Assembly: GCA_024639025.1 (NCBI GenBank)
Contig: JAHEJF010000116.1
Span: 1-6,280, forward strand
Reading direction: 5' to 3'
DNA length: 6,280 nucleotides
Source of the DNA: Ahrensia sp.
GTDB lineage: Bacteria; Pseudomonadota; Alphaproteobacteria; Rhizobiales; Rhizobiaceae
This document shows, one piece after another, positions 1-5,636 of the stretch. Each line of letters starts with the position of its first letter. The first letter of the stretch is position 1. The notes under the pieces are model-generated. The model did not search any database, had not been told where the DNA came from, and was given only the letters and a program-made list of their open reading frames with translations. A program made the position numbers and the translations under genes.

Positions 1-6
1 AATTTT

Positions 7-762
7 TTAAGCTGGAGCCAGAATGCTGGCTAAGTCATCCTGAGGTTGCATTCGCGTATCCATGTCAAGGCCACCTTGAATATGAGCCAAGTGGGAAGTA
101 AGAAGCTGAACAGCGCTTTCAGGATCGCCCGTCTTTATTGCGTCTAGGATTTTTGCGTGCTCGTCTTCTGGGCAGCTCGCGTTGTCAGATGATCCAAATA
201 TGCCGACAATCAAAGACGTTCGAGTCACAAGCTCCCGCATCATTCGCAAAACGAAGCTGTTCCCGGTGGCCTGTGCGAGTTTGACGTGAAATTCACCGGA
301 TAAGCGGATAACTTCTGTTCGATCGTTCTTCTCTCGCGCTGCATTTTCGAGCGCTATATGTTCAGAGAGGAGAACCAGACCTTCGTTGCTGGGGTCCTTG
401 GCCAACAGCTTGACTATTGGTGGTTCAAACAGCATCCGCGCTTCAAAAACATCTTTGGCCTCTGATTTATCCGGGCAGGCGACATAAGCACCACGATTTG
501 AATGGAGATTGATGATTCCCTGACTTGAAAGGAGCAAAAGTGCCCTGCGAACGCGCATTCTTCCTACACCAAAGGTTGTGCAAAGGCTCGCCTCACTTAG
601 CTTGGTGTTTGGAGCGAGGCGTTGCTCCATCACGGCTTTGTAGATTCGTTCAACTATCATTTTTTCATCTGGGTCAGATGAAATTTCCGATTCGTTATCT
701 GATCTTACCTGAGGTGTATTGCGCACGTTAGAGCCTTTGAATGCTAGTTTAATCAAAACCAC
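7..762 (-). CDS. GntR-family transcriptional regulator, FCD (FadR C-terminal) subfamily
   Basis: This is a one-component DNA-binding regulator, probably sensing a metabolite of the adjacent transport operon. Seen: a winged helix-turn-helix at about residues 35-95, with LSEASLCTTFGVGRMRVRRA for the HTH and a wing ending in NRGAYV. An all-helical FCD ligand domain follows at about 102-230, with EARMLFEP, GEFH (His159), EDEH (His202) and a late His224. These histidines match the metal/ligand-binding positions of FCD domains. The length of 251 aa is normal for the family. The start is the GTG at 762, preceded by AGG six bases upstream. A second GTG at 726 (residue 13) has AAAGG seven bases upstream and is equally plausible; the ATG at 660 (residue 35) is less likely because it would trim the domain edge. 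The recognition helix reads GVGRMRVRRALLLL where many relatives have GVSRTPVREAL, a subgroup style. The gene is divergent from the importer operon and probably autoregulated through the operators at 818-863. Effector unknown. Confidence 0.93.
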   Translation of the reverse strand: MVLIKLAFKGSNVRNTPQVRSDNESEISSDPDEKMIVERIYKAVMEQRLAPNTKLSEASLCTTFGVGRMRVRRALLLLSSQGIINLHSNRGAYVACPDKSEAKDVFEARMLFEPPIVKLLAKDPSNEGLVLLSEHIALENAAREKNDRTEVIRLSGEFHVKLAQATGNSFVLRMMRELVTRTSLIVGIFGSSDNASCPEDEHAKILDAIKTGDPESAVQLLTSHLAHIQGGLDMDTRMQPQDDLASILAPA

Positions 763-794
763 TAGTGACCTGAATAAAGTGCAAGTCGCAAGCG

Positions 795-824
795 ATTGTG
801 ACCAAAACGAGAAAAAAATGTCAA
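795..824 (-). promoter_or_regulatory. Predicted promoter of the GntR regulator gene
   Basis: On the minus strand a perfect TTGACA (plus 819-824) is followed, after 18 bases, by CACAAT (plus 795-800), a 4/6 match to TATAAT. The -35 box lies inside operator site 1 (818-827). A transcript starting near 788 would have a leader of roughly 25 bases. Predicted from sequence only; the -10 is weak. Confidence 0.5.
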
Positions 825-863
825 CAAAATTTTAATTTAATTGTTGACAAAGATCGTTAACAA
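818..863. promoter_or_regulatory. Cluster of three GntR/FCD-type operator sites
   Basis: Three 10-mers fit TTGTNNACAA: ATGTCAACAA at 818-827 (one mismatch), TTGTTGACAA at 841-850 (perfect) and TCGTTAACAA at 854-863 (one mismatch). Sites 1 and 2 also form a perfect 9-bp inverted repeat with each other (TGTCAACAA and TTGTTGACA). Centres are 23 and 13 bases apart. Short palindromes with a two-base centre are the known operator shape for FadR/FCD-type GntR proteins, and the regulator gene starts 56 bases away. Site 2 covers the operon -35, site 3 lies in its spacer and site 1 covers the regulator's own -35, so bound protein should repress both directions. That this regulator is the binder is inference. 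Confidence 0.68.
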
Positions 864-872
864 TCATGAAAT
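844..872 (+). promoter_or_regulatory. Predicted promoter of the transporter operon
   Basis: A perfect TTGACA at 844-849 is followed, after 17 bases, by TGAAAT at 867-872, a 4/6 match to TATAAT. AATAAT at 870-875 is an alternative -10, but its 20-base spacer is poor. The -35 is embedded in operator site 2 and the spacer holds site 3. Transcription from here would start near 879 and leave a leader of about 80 bases before the binding-protein gene. Confidence 0.55.
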
Positions 873-903
873 AATGTTCAGGCGTCACGTTATTTCATCG
901 ATT
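862..903. repeat. Inverted repeat over the operon -10/start region
   Basis: ATGAAATAA (866-874) and TTATTTCAT (890-898) are perfect 9-bp inverted copies. The match extends outward by AATC (862-865) and GATT (900-903) if one bulged base is allowed; 15 bases separate the inner arms. The left arm overlaps the predicted -10 and would not be transcribed. The repeat therefore makes more sense as a DNA-level binding site than as an RNA hairpin, but no binder can be named. Confidence 0.5.
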
Positions 904-922
904 TGCGGCGAATACAGCCGCA
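904..922 (+). promoter_or_regulatory. Small leader hairpin upstream of the binding-protein gene
   Basis: TGCGGC (904-909) and GCCGCA (917-922) can pair around a 7-base loop. A further pair of arms, CGATTTG (899-905) and CAAATCG (932-938), surrounds it and competes for two bases. It lies in the predicted 5' leader. It has no T-run, so it is not a terminator, and it matches no riboswitch class I recognise. Functional status is uncertain. Confidence 0.35.
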
Positions 923-958
923 CCGTGCGTCCAAATCGAATTCAATGGGAGATTAGGA

Positions 959-2146
959 ATGCAACGTAGAACACTCATAAAAGTAGCGCTAACCGCAGTG
1001 ACCTTGACCGCGCTTCAATCCACTACGGCTCTGGCAGAAAATTCCGTTCTGAAAATCGGATTTGTTGGAGTGACCAGCGGCCCCGCCGCTGCCTGGGGCA
1101 TCTCGAACCAGCGGTCGATGGAAGCCCGTGCGGCATGGATCAACGAAACTGGCGGCTATAAAATCGGAGATACTACCTACGACATAGAAATCGTTTCATT
1201 CGACGATCAGAAAGACCCAAAGCGCGCGATTGCGGGCATGGAGAAGATGGCCCAAGAGGGTATTCACTATGTCGTTGGTCCTAACGTAGATGACGGCGCA
1301 GCGGCTGTTCGTCCAGTAGCTGAAGCCAACGGGATCATGTATTTTCCTTATGCTTTCCCTAAGTCGCTTTACCAAGCGCCCGCGTCAAACGCCGTTCTTG
1401 GGATGGTTGCCAATTACCAGTCAGGGCCTTCAATCTACAAGCATCTAATGGAGAATGAGGGTGTCAAAACTGTCGCCTTCATCGCAGCCAACGAATCCGA
1501 TCCGCTCAGCCAACGTGATGGCGGCGTCGCAGCTGCGAAGGCTCTGGGGCTGGAGGTAGTCTCCGACACCGTGACCTACCAAGTGGATACCACTGACTTT
1601 ACGCCGGTTTTGACACCAGTCATGCGCTCGCGGCCTGACCTGCTAGTGCTGTCGGGTGTTTCACCAGCAAACGCACCACAGCTAATCCGTTCTGCCCGAG
1701 AGTTGGGCTTCGAAGGCATAATTTCCACGGAAACCGCGCAAGATGCTGGCGTTCTGGCTGAAGGAGCTGGTGATCTAGCCAATGGTTTCATCTCGGTTGG
1801 CGGCGCGTCGACGCCAGAGCTTGCTTCGCCGATGATGAACGAGTTTGTCCAGCGTTACACCGACATGTTCGGCGAGTACAATGACGAGTCAAACACCAAA
1901 GTCTACGCACTGGAATATATCCTTGAAACGCTGAAGGCAAAACCTTCAGCGATCACAGATGTCGAGGCCTTCAAAGCGACCATGGACACGTTTGAAGCGC
2001 CTAACCCCTACATGAAGGGTGATGCAAAGCTGCGCTATGTGGGTATGACGTCATTTGGTCAGCGCCGCCAGGTTGCTGTCCCGCTGGTAGTCAATGTCTA
2101 TCAGGACGGAGCATTCGAGACGCTGTTCGTCGCTGAAGTTGACTAA
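959..2146 (+). CDS. Periplasmic substrate-binding protein of a HAAT-family (LivJ/urea-amide type) ABC importer
   Basis: It captures the substrate in the periplasm and delivers it to the permeases encoded downstream. Seen: a signal peptide with basic MQRRTLIK, a hydrophobic stretch at about residues 9-25, and an A-L-A cleavage site before Glu27. There is no lipobox cysteine, so the mature protein should be soluble. The RRTLIK start resembles a twin-arginine motif, leaving Sec or Tat export open. The mature part has the type I (Peripla_BP_6) fold pattern: KIGFVGVTSGPAAAWG at 32-47, VVGPNVDDGAAAVRPV at 105-120, and the family DFTP element at 213-216 followed by RPDLLVLSG. The length of 395 aa is usual for the family. 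The ATG at 959 has GGGAG seven bases upstream (947-951). The gene is first in the operon, under the operator-controlled promoter. Family and role are secure; the ligand is not. The co-transcribed racemase hints at a hydantoin, allantoin or related amide rather than a branched-chain amino acid. Confidence 0.93.
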   Translation: MQRRTLIKVALTAVTLTALQSTTALAENSVLKIGFVGVTSGPAAAWGISNQRSMEARAAWINETGGYKIGDTTYDIEIVSFDDQKDPKRAIAGMEKMAQEGIHYVVGPNVDDGAAAVRPVAEANGIMYFPYAFPKSLYQAPASNAVLGMVANYQSGPSIYKHLMENEGVKTVAFIAANESDPLSQRDGGVAAAKALGLEVVSDTVTYQVDTTDFTPVLTPVMRSRPDLLVLSGVSPANAPQLIRSARELGFEGIISTETAQDAGVLAEGAGDLANGFISVGGASTPELASPMMNEFVQRYTDMFGEYNDESNTKVYALEYILETLKAKPSAITDVEAFKATMDTFEAPNPYMKGDAKLRYVGMTSFGQRRQVAVPLVVNVYQDGAFETLFVAEVD

Positions 2147-2154
2147 ACTTCCCT

Positions 2155-2218
2155 TTCTGCTTTCAGGCATGTCCTGAGTAGAGCATCCCCGTTCTGCTTT
2201 CAGGTTTGTCCTGAGTAG
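2155..2218 (+). repeat. Two 27-base direct repeats, each a small hairpin, in the intercistronic gap
   Basis: Copies at 2155-2181 and 2192-2218 both begin TTCTGCTTTCAGG and end TGTCCTGAGTAG, 37 bases apart start to start. They differ only at two adjacent bases (CA versus TT). Each carries TCAGG and CCTGA arms (2163-2167/2173-2177 and 2200-2204/2210-2214) around a 5-base loop, and both differences fall in the loop. They sit just after the binding-protein stop codon and before the terminator-like hairpin. They could protect the 3' end of the binding-protein mRNA or be copies of a dispersed genomic repeat. Confidence 0.75.
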
Positions 2219-2223
2219 CAACT

Positions 2224-2255
2224 CCCTGGGCCCCTTTTTTGGCCCGGGGCCTTTT
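2224..2255 (+). terminator. Intrinsic-terminator-like hairpin between binding-protein and permease genes
   Basis: CCCTGGGCC (2224-2232) pairs with GGCCCGGGG (2241-2249) over nine pairs including one G-T wobble. The loop is CCTTTTTT, and CCTTTT follows at 2250-2255. A GC-rich stem with a short T tail is the usual Rho-independent form. Its place inside an otherwise continuous operon suggests partial termination, making more binding-protein message than permease/ATPase message. The short T tract (four Ts) fits leaky rather than complete termination. No clear new promoter is visible between here and 2272. Confidence 0.68.
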
Positions 2256-2271
2256 CAAGAAAGAAAGCCCC

Positions 2272-3141
2272 ATGGAACAAATATTGGCCAATGGCATCTA
2301 TCTGGGCTCCCAATACGCGATGATCGCGCTTGGTTTGACCCTGATTTTTGCCCTGATGAATGTCCTGAACTTTGCTCATGGGCAGATGTATGTGATTGGC
2401 GGCTTCGTCACCTATACATTCTACGGACAATGGGGCGTGCCCTTTGTTCTCGCGCTGGTGATGTCATGCGTCACACTTGCAATCATAGGAGCACTGATCG
2501 AGAAATTTCTCTTTGCGCCGGTGATCAAAGGATCGGCCCGCGAAGAAAGTACGATGCTACTGGCTGCAGGCATCGCCTTCTTGCTTGATGCGCTGATCCT
2601 GTTGATTTTTGGTGAGAAGCAGCGTGGTGTTCCAAAAATCGTTGACGGAGTATTCAATTATGATTTCCGGCTGATTATGCCCTACGACCGCATTCTGATC
2701 TGTGTTTTAGCAATTTTGTCGATCGTCGCATTTATCGGTCTGATGCAATATTCAAAAACAGGACGGGCCTTGCGGGCGCTGGCCCAAGATCGAATAGCCG
2801 CCCAGTTGATGGGCGTGAATGTAGATCGTTATTCGATGATCGGCTTTGCACTGGGTGCCATGCTGGCAGGCCTTGTTGGCGGTCTGCTGGTTACCATCAC
2901 GGGCGTTAACCTTGGTATGGGGGGTGCGACATCTATTAAGGCCTTTATGATGGTAATGATCGGCGGTGCGGGTGTGATCTCAGGCGCGATCTGGGGTGGC
3001 ATCATCCTTGGCTTTATGGAGGCCATCGGCCTCGCCGTGCTGTCTCAATATGGCGACATCACGTACCTGCTCATCTTCGTCTCGCTGATGATCTTTCTTG
3101 CCATCAGGCCGCAGGGCCTGATGGGCAAGCCGTGGGGTTGA
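2272..3141 (+). CDS. livH: LivH-type inner-membrane permease of HAAT ABC importer
   Basis: One of the two transmembrane subunits forming the translocation path. The symbol denotes the family, not a proven branched-chain amino acid substrate. Seen: 289 aa, almost wholly hydrophobic, with about eight membrane segments. The N-terminal LivH hallmark LTLIFALMNVLNFAHG is at 22-37. A cytoplasmic coupling loop (EAA-like) lies at about 163-186, containing RALRALAQDRIAAQLMGV, and the C-terminal end has the typical RPQGLMG. The start chosen is the ATG at 2272, with AAGAAAG just upstream. An in-frame TTG at 2239 would add 11 residues but lies in the loop of the terminator hairpin and would extend past the usual family N-terminus. 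The stop is four bases before the next permease gene, so translation of the two is probably coupled. Confidence 0.94.
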   Translation: MEQILANGIYLGSQYAMIALGLTLIFALMNVLNFAHGQMYVIGGFVTYTFYGQWGVPFVLALVMSCVTLAIIGALIEKFLFAPVIKGSAREESTMLLAAGIAFLLDALILLIFGEKQRGVPKIVDGVFNYDFRLIMPYDRILICVLAILSIVAFIGLMQYSKTGRALRALAQDRIAAQLMGVNVDRYSMIGFALGAMLAGLVGGLLVTITGVNLGMGGATSIKAFMMVMIGGAGVISGAIWGGIILGFMEAIGLAVLSQYGDITYLLIFVSLMIFLAIRPQGLMGKPWG

Positions 3142-3145
3142 ACCG

Positions 3146-4126
3146 ATGAAAAACATTTCTTCAAAACAACTGGTCAGCGTCGGACTGCTCCTATTCGCAA
3201 TATTCGTCGCTGCGCCACTGATTATCGGCGCAACGGGCCGTTGGGATTTCTACTTCACGCTGACATCGGTGGCCCTTCTTGCCATCGCAAGTGCCGGGGT
3301 CTGGCTGACCTTCTACATCGGCCGGATCAATATTGGTCAGGGTGCCTTTGCGCTGATCGGGGCCTATGTCTCGGCCATTCTGGTTGTCAAATCGGGGGTT
3401 TCGTTCTGGATATCGTTGCCAGCAGCTGGGATTTTTGCTGCCATCGTCGCCATTGTGATTGGCCTGCCGATCCTGCGTCTGCGAGGTGTATATTTCGCCA
3501 TGATCACATTGGTACTGACACAGGTTGTTACGCTGACCGCCTTAGCGTTGCCAATAACAAACGGGGCCAAAGGCATTTCGTCAATTCCGCTGCCTTCGGG
3601 TGTGTCACTCTTTGGTATCCCTATCATCCCCGATTTTGCAGCGATGGAGAGCACAAAGCTGGCATTTTATTATACCGCTTGCATCCTGATGATCGCGACC
3701 TATGCGGCGCTCTATCGACTGGTGAATTCGCGCCTTGGTCACCTCTGCCGCTCGATGCAGCAAAATGAGGAATTGGCGAGCTCGATTGGCGTCAACATAT
3801 CCTATATCCGCATGGTGATCTTTGCGATCTCCAGCTTCTTTGGCGGGATCGGCGGGGCGATGTTTGGGTCCATTGCGCAGTCAGTTTACCCTTCCAGCTT
3901 CCAGGTCGCAGATTCCGTGAACTTTATGCTGAACTGTTTCCTCGGCGGTTTGGGCTATGTCTTTGGCCCGATGCTCGGCACGCTGGTGCTCTATTTTGGA
4001 TGGGATCTGTTGTTCGAGCTGGGTAAATACCAGTTGTTGGTCTACTCGATCATCCTGATCGCTGTGATCCGCTTCTTGCCAAATGGTTTGTTAAGCGTGC
4101 GAATTGGCAAGGGAGCTTCGAAATGA
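3146..4126 (+). CDS. livM: LivM-type inner-membrane permease of HAAT ABC importer
   Basis: Second transmembrane subunit, expected to pair with the LivH-type protein. Seen: 326 aa with an N-terminal hydrophobic helix (about 8-29) and multiple further membrane segments. Family landmarks are GRINIGQGAFALIGAY at 59-74 and RLRGVYFAMITL at 111-122. An EAA-like coupling loop RSMQQNEELASSIGVN is at 202-217, and RFLPNGLLS is near the C-terminus (309-317). In many relatives the loop reads RAIRENELAA; the QQN version is a modest variation. The ATG at 3146 follows the previous stop by four bases, with GGGG (3134-3137) inside the upstream gene as a weak ribosome site. The stop overlaps the next start as ATGA. 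The symbol is family-level; the substrate is undetermined. Confidence 0.94.
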   Translation: MKNISSKQLVSVGLLLFAIFVAAPLIIGATGRWDFYFTLTSVALLAIASAGVWLTFYIGRINIGQGAFALIGAYVSAILVVKSGVSFWISLPAAGIFAAIVAIVIGLPILRLRGVYFAMITLVLTQVVTLTALALPITNGAKGISSIPLPSGVSLFGIPIIPDFAAMESTKLAFYYTACILMIATYAALYRLVNSRLGHLCRSMQQNEELASSIGVNISYIRMVIFAISSFFGGIGGAMFGSIAQSVYPSSFQVADSVNFMLNCFLGGLGYVFGPMLGTLVLYFGWDLLFELGKYQLLVYSIILIAVIRFLPNGLLSVRIGKGASK

Positions 4127-4905
4127 GCGCTCTTCTGCAAGTCAAGAACGTCACCAAGAAATATGGTGGTCTGACCGCGAACAATAACATCAGTTTTGAC
4201 GTTTCCGAGAATGAAATATTGTCGGTGATCGGCCCGAACGGAGCAGGAAAATCGACACTGTTCAAAATGATCTCTTCTTTCACGCCGACCACGTCTGGCG
4301 AAGTTTTGTATCATGGTGAACGCATCTCAAACCTCAAGCCCCATATCGTGGCGCGCAAAGGTATCGTCAGGACGTTTCAGGAAACGACAATCTTCAAAAG
4401 CATGACAGTGCGGGAAAGCGTCATTGTGGCGCAACATCTGCGCGCCAAAGCATCACTTGCGGGGTATTTTTGGGGCACAAAGACAGCAAAAGAGGACGTT
4501 GCGGCCTTCGGAATATATGCAGATGAATTACTAGAATTTTTGGGCATGTCGAGCATCAGCAGCGAGCTGGCCCACAATTTGCCACAAGGCAATTTGCGTG
4601 CGCTTGGCGTAGCCATTGGGCTGGCAACCGCCCCCAAAGTGTTGCTGCTGGATGAACCGTTTGCAGGCATGAACCATGACGAAACTATGCAAATGGTCGA
4701 TCTGGTTCGCTCGGTTCGTGACGAGCGCGGTGTAACAGTTCTGCTGGTTGAGCACGATATGCCGGCAGTGATGAACATCTCTGACCGAATTGTGGTGCTC
4801 AACTTTGGCGAAAAGATTGCCGAAGGCTCGCCCTCAGAAATCCAGAATAATGAAAAAGTCATCGAGGCCTATTTGGGTAGCGTAGACGACGAGATTGGGA
4901 TGTAG
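4123..4905 (+). CDS. livG: LivG-type ATPase subunit of HAAT ABC importer, with atypical signature motif
   Basis: Cytoplasmic nucleotide-binding subunit that powers import with the LivF-type partner. Seen, in order: Walker A GPNGAGKST at 37-45, Q-loop TFQ with Gln86, Walker B VLLLDEP with Asp177-Glu178, D-loop-like AGMN at 181-184, and switch histidine His211 in VEHD. The signature motif is unusual: where LSGGQ or LSYGQ is expected it reads LPQGNLRAL at 153-161, with Pro for the Ser and Asn for the Gln. All other catalytic elements are intact, so this subunit should still hydrolyse ATP using the partner's signature. The length of 260 aa is normal. The ATG at 4123 overlaps the previous stop (ATGA) and has a good GGGAG site seven bases upstream (4111-4115). 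The C-terminal extension ending IEAYLG is characteristic of LivG. The substrate of the whole importer is unknown. Confidence 0.94.
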   Translation: MSALLQVKNVTKKYGGLTANNNISFDVSENEILSVIGPNGAGKSTLFKMISSFTPTTSGEVLYHGERISNLKPHIVARKGIVRTFQETTIFKSMTVRESVIVAQHLRAKASLAGYFWGTKTAKEDVAAFGIYADELLEFLGMSSISSELAHNLPQGNLRALGVAIGLATAPKVLLLDEPFAGMNHDETMQMVDLVRSVRDERGVTVLLVEHDMPAVMNISDRIVVLNFGEKIAEGSPSEIQNNEKVIEAYLGSVDDEIGM

Positions 4906-4908
4906 ATC

Positions 4909-5631
4909 ATGACGACAATGTTGGATTTCAAAGATGTCGAATTATATTACGATCACGTTTATGCGCTGAAGGGTGTCTCTCTATCGCTCAATCAAGGGGA
5001 AACCGTCGCACTTATCGGGGCCAATGGAGCGGGCAAATCGTCGATTCTGCGGGCTATCACCGGGCTTGCCAAACCTGCAAAAGGTTCAGTCACCTTTGAG
5101 GGCAAACGAATTGACTCTACCGACCCCTCTGACATCGTCAAACGCGGTATCGCAATGGTGCCAGAGGGTCGCCGCGTGTTCCCGTTCATGTCGGTAAAAG
5201 ACAATCTGATGATGGGTGCGTTCACCCGCAGCGACAAGGTAGAAATTCAGAAAACTCTAGACAGCATCCTGACCCGTTTTCCGCGCCTGAAGGAACGTTA
5301 CAGCCAAGCAGCTGGAACACTATCTGGCGGCGAACAGCAGATGATGGTGATTGGCCGTGCGCTAATGGCCAAGCCCAAGCTTTTATTGCTTGATGAACCC
5401 AGCCTCGGCATCGCGCCCAAACTGGTGCAGGATATCGCGCGTTCGATCGTGGCAATCAATCGCGACGAAGGAGTTTCGGTTCTGCTAGTTGAGCAAAACT
5501 CTCGTATGGCACTGAGCATTTCACATCGTGCCTACGCTATGGCGACAGGTAATGTTGTGATCGAGGGCAACTCCAAAGAACTGCTGCACGATGACCGAAT
5601 CAAGGCTGCATATCTTGGCGGGGCGGTCTGA
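4909..5631 (+). CDS. livF: LivF-type ATPase subunit of HAAT ABC importer
   Basis: Second cytoplasmic ATPase, forming a heterodimer with the LivG-type subunit. Seen: Walker A GANGAGKSS at 37-45, the LivF hallmark VPEGRRVFP at 84-92 (Glu in the usual Q-loop position), canonical signature LSGGEQQ at 138-144, Walker B LLLLDEP with Asp162-Glu163, and VEQN at 194-197 where most ABC proteins have the switch histidine. The Glu and Gln substitutions are normal for LivF. The length of 240 aa is typical. The ATG at 4909 lies three bases after the previous stop, with GGGA (4897-4900) as ribosome site. An ATG three codons later (4918) is also possible. The stop is five bases before the racemase start, placing that enzyme in the same transcript. 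Confidence 0.95.
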   Translation: MTTMLDFKDVELYYDHVYALKGVSLSLNQGETVALIGANGAGKSSILRAITGLAKPAKGSVTFEGKRIDSTDPSDIVKRGIAMVPEGRRVFPFMSVKDNLMMGAFTRSDKVEIQKTLDSILTRFPRLKERYSQAAGTLSGGEQQMMVIGRALMAKPKLLLLDEPSLGIAPKLVQDIARSIVAINRDEGVSVLLVEQNSRMALSISHRAYAMATGNVVIEGNSKELLHDDRIKAAYLGGAV

Positions 5632-5636
5632 TTACC

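Noticed and set aside
899..938. Leader hairpins considered as a riboswitch
   Set aside because: Too small (about 40 bases), no recognisable conserved aptamer core and no expression platform.
2155..2218. The two 27-base repeats considered as a CRISPR remnant
   Set aside because: There are only two copies with a 10-base gap, far too short for a spacer, and no cas genes nearby.
2239..2271. An in-frame TTG start that would extend the LivH-type permease by 11 residues
   Set aside because: It lies in the loop and stem of the terminator-like hairpin, and the extension MARGLFKKESP precedes the normal family N-terminus. The ATG at 2272 is better.
3241..3768. A 175-codon open frame on the plus strand inside the LivM-type permease gene
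   Set aside because: It lies wholly inside a gene with clear LivM motifs in another frame. Its translation is rich in Cys, His and Trp and matches no family I recognise, so it is a frame shadow.
4377..4862. A 161-codon open frame on the minus strand opposite the LivG-type gene
   Set aside because: Ser/Thr-rich low-complexity translation, antisense to a gene with intact Walker motifs and no ribosome site worth noting. Treated as a shadow.
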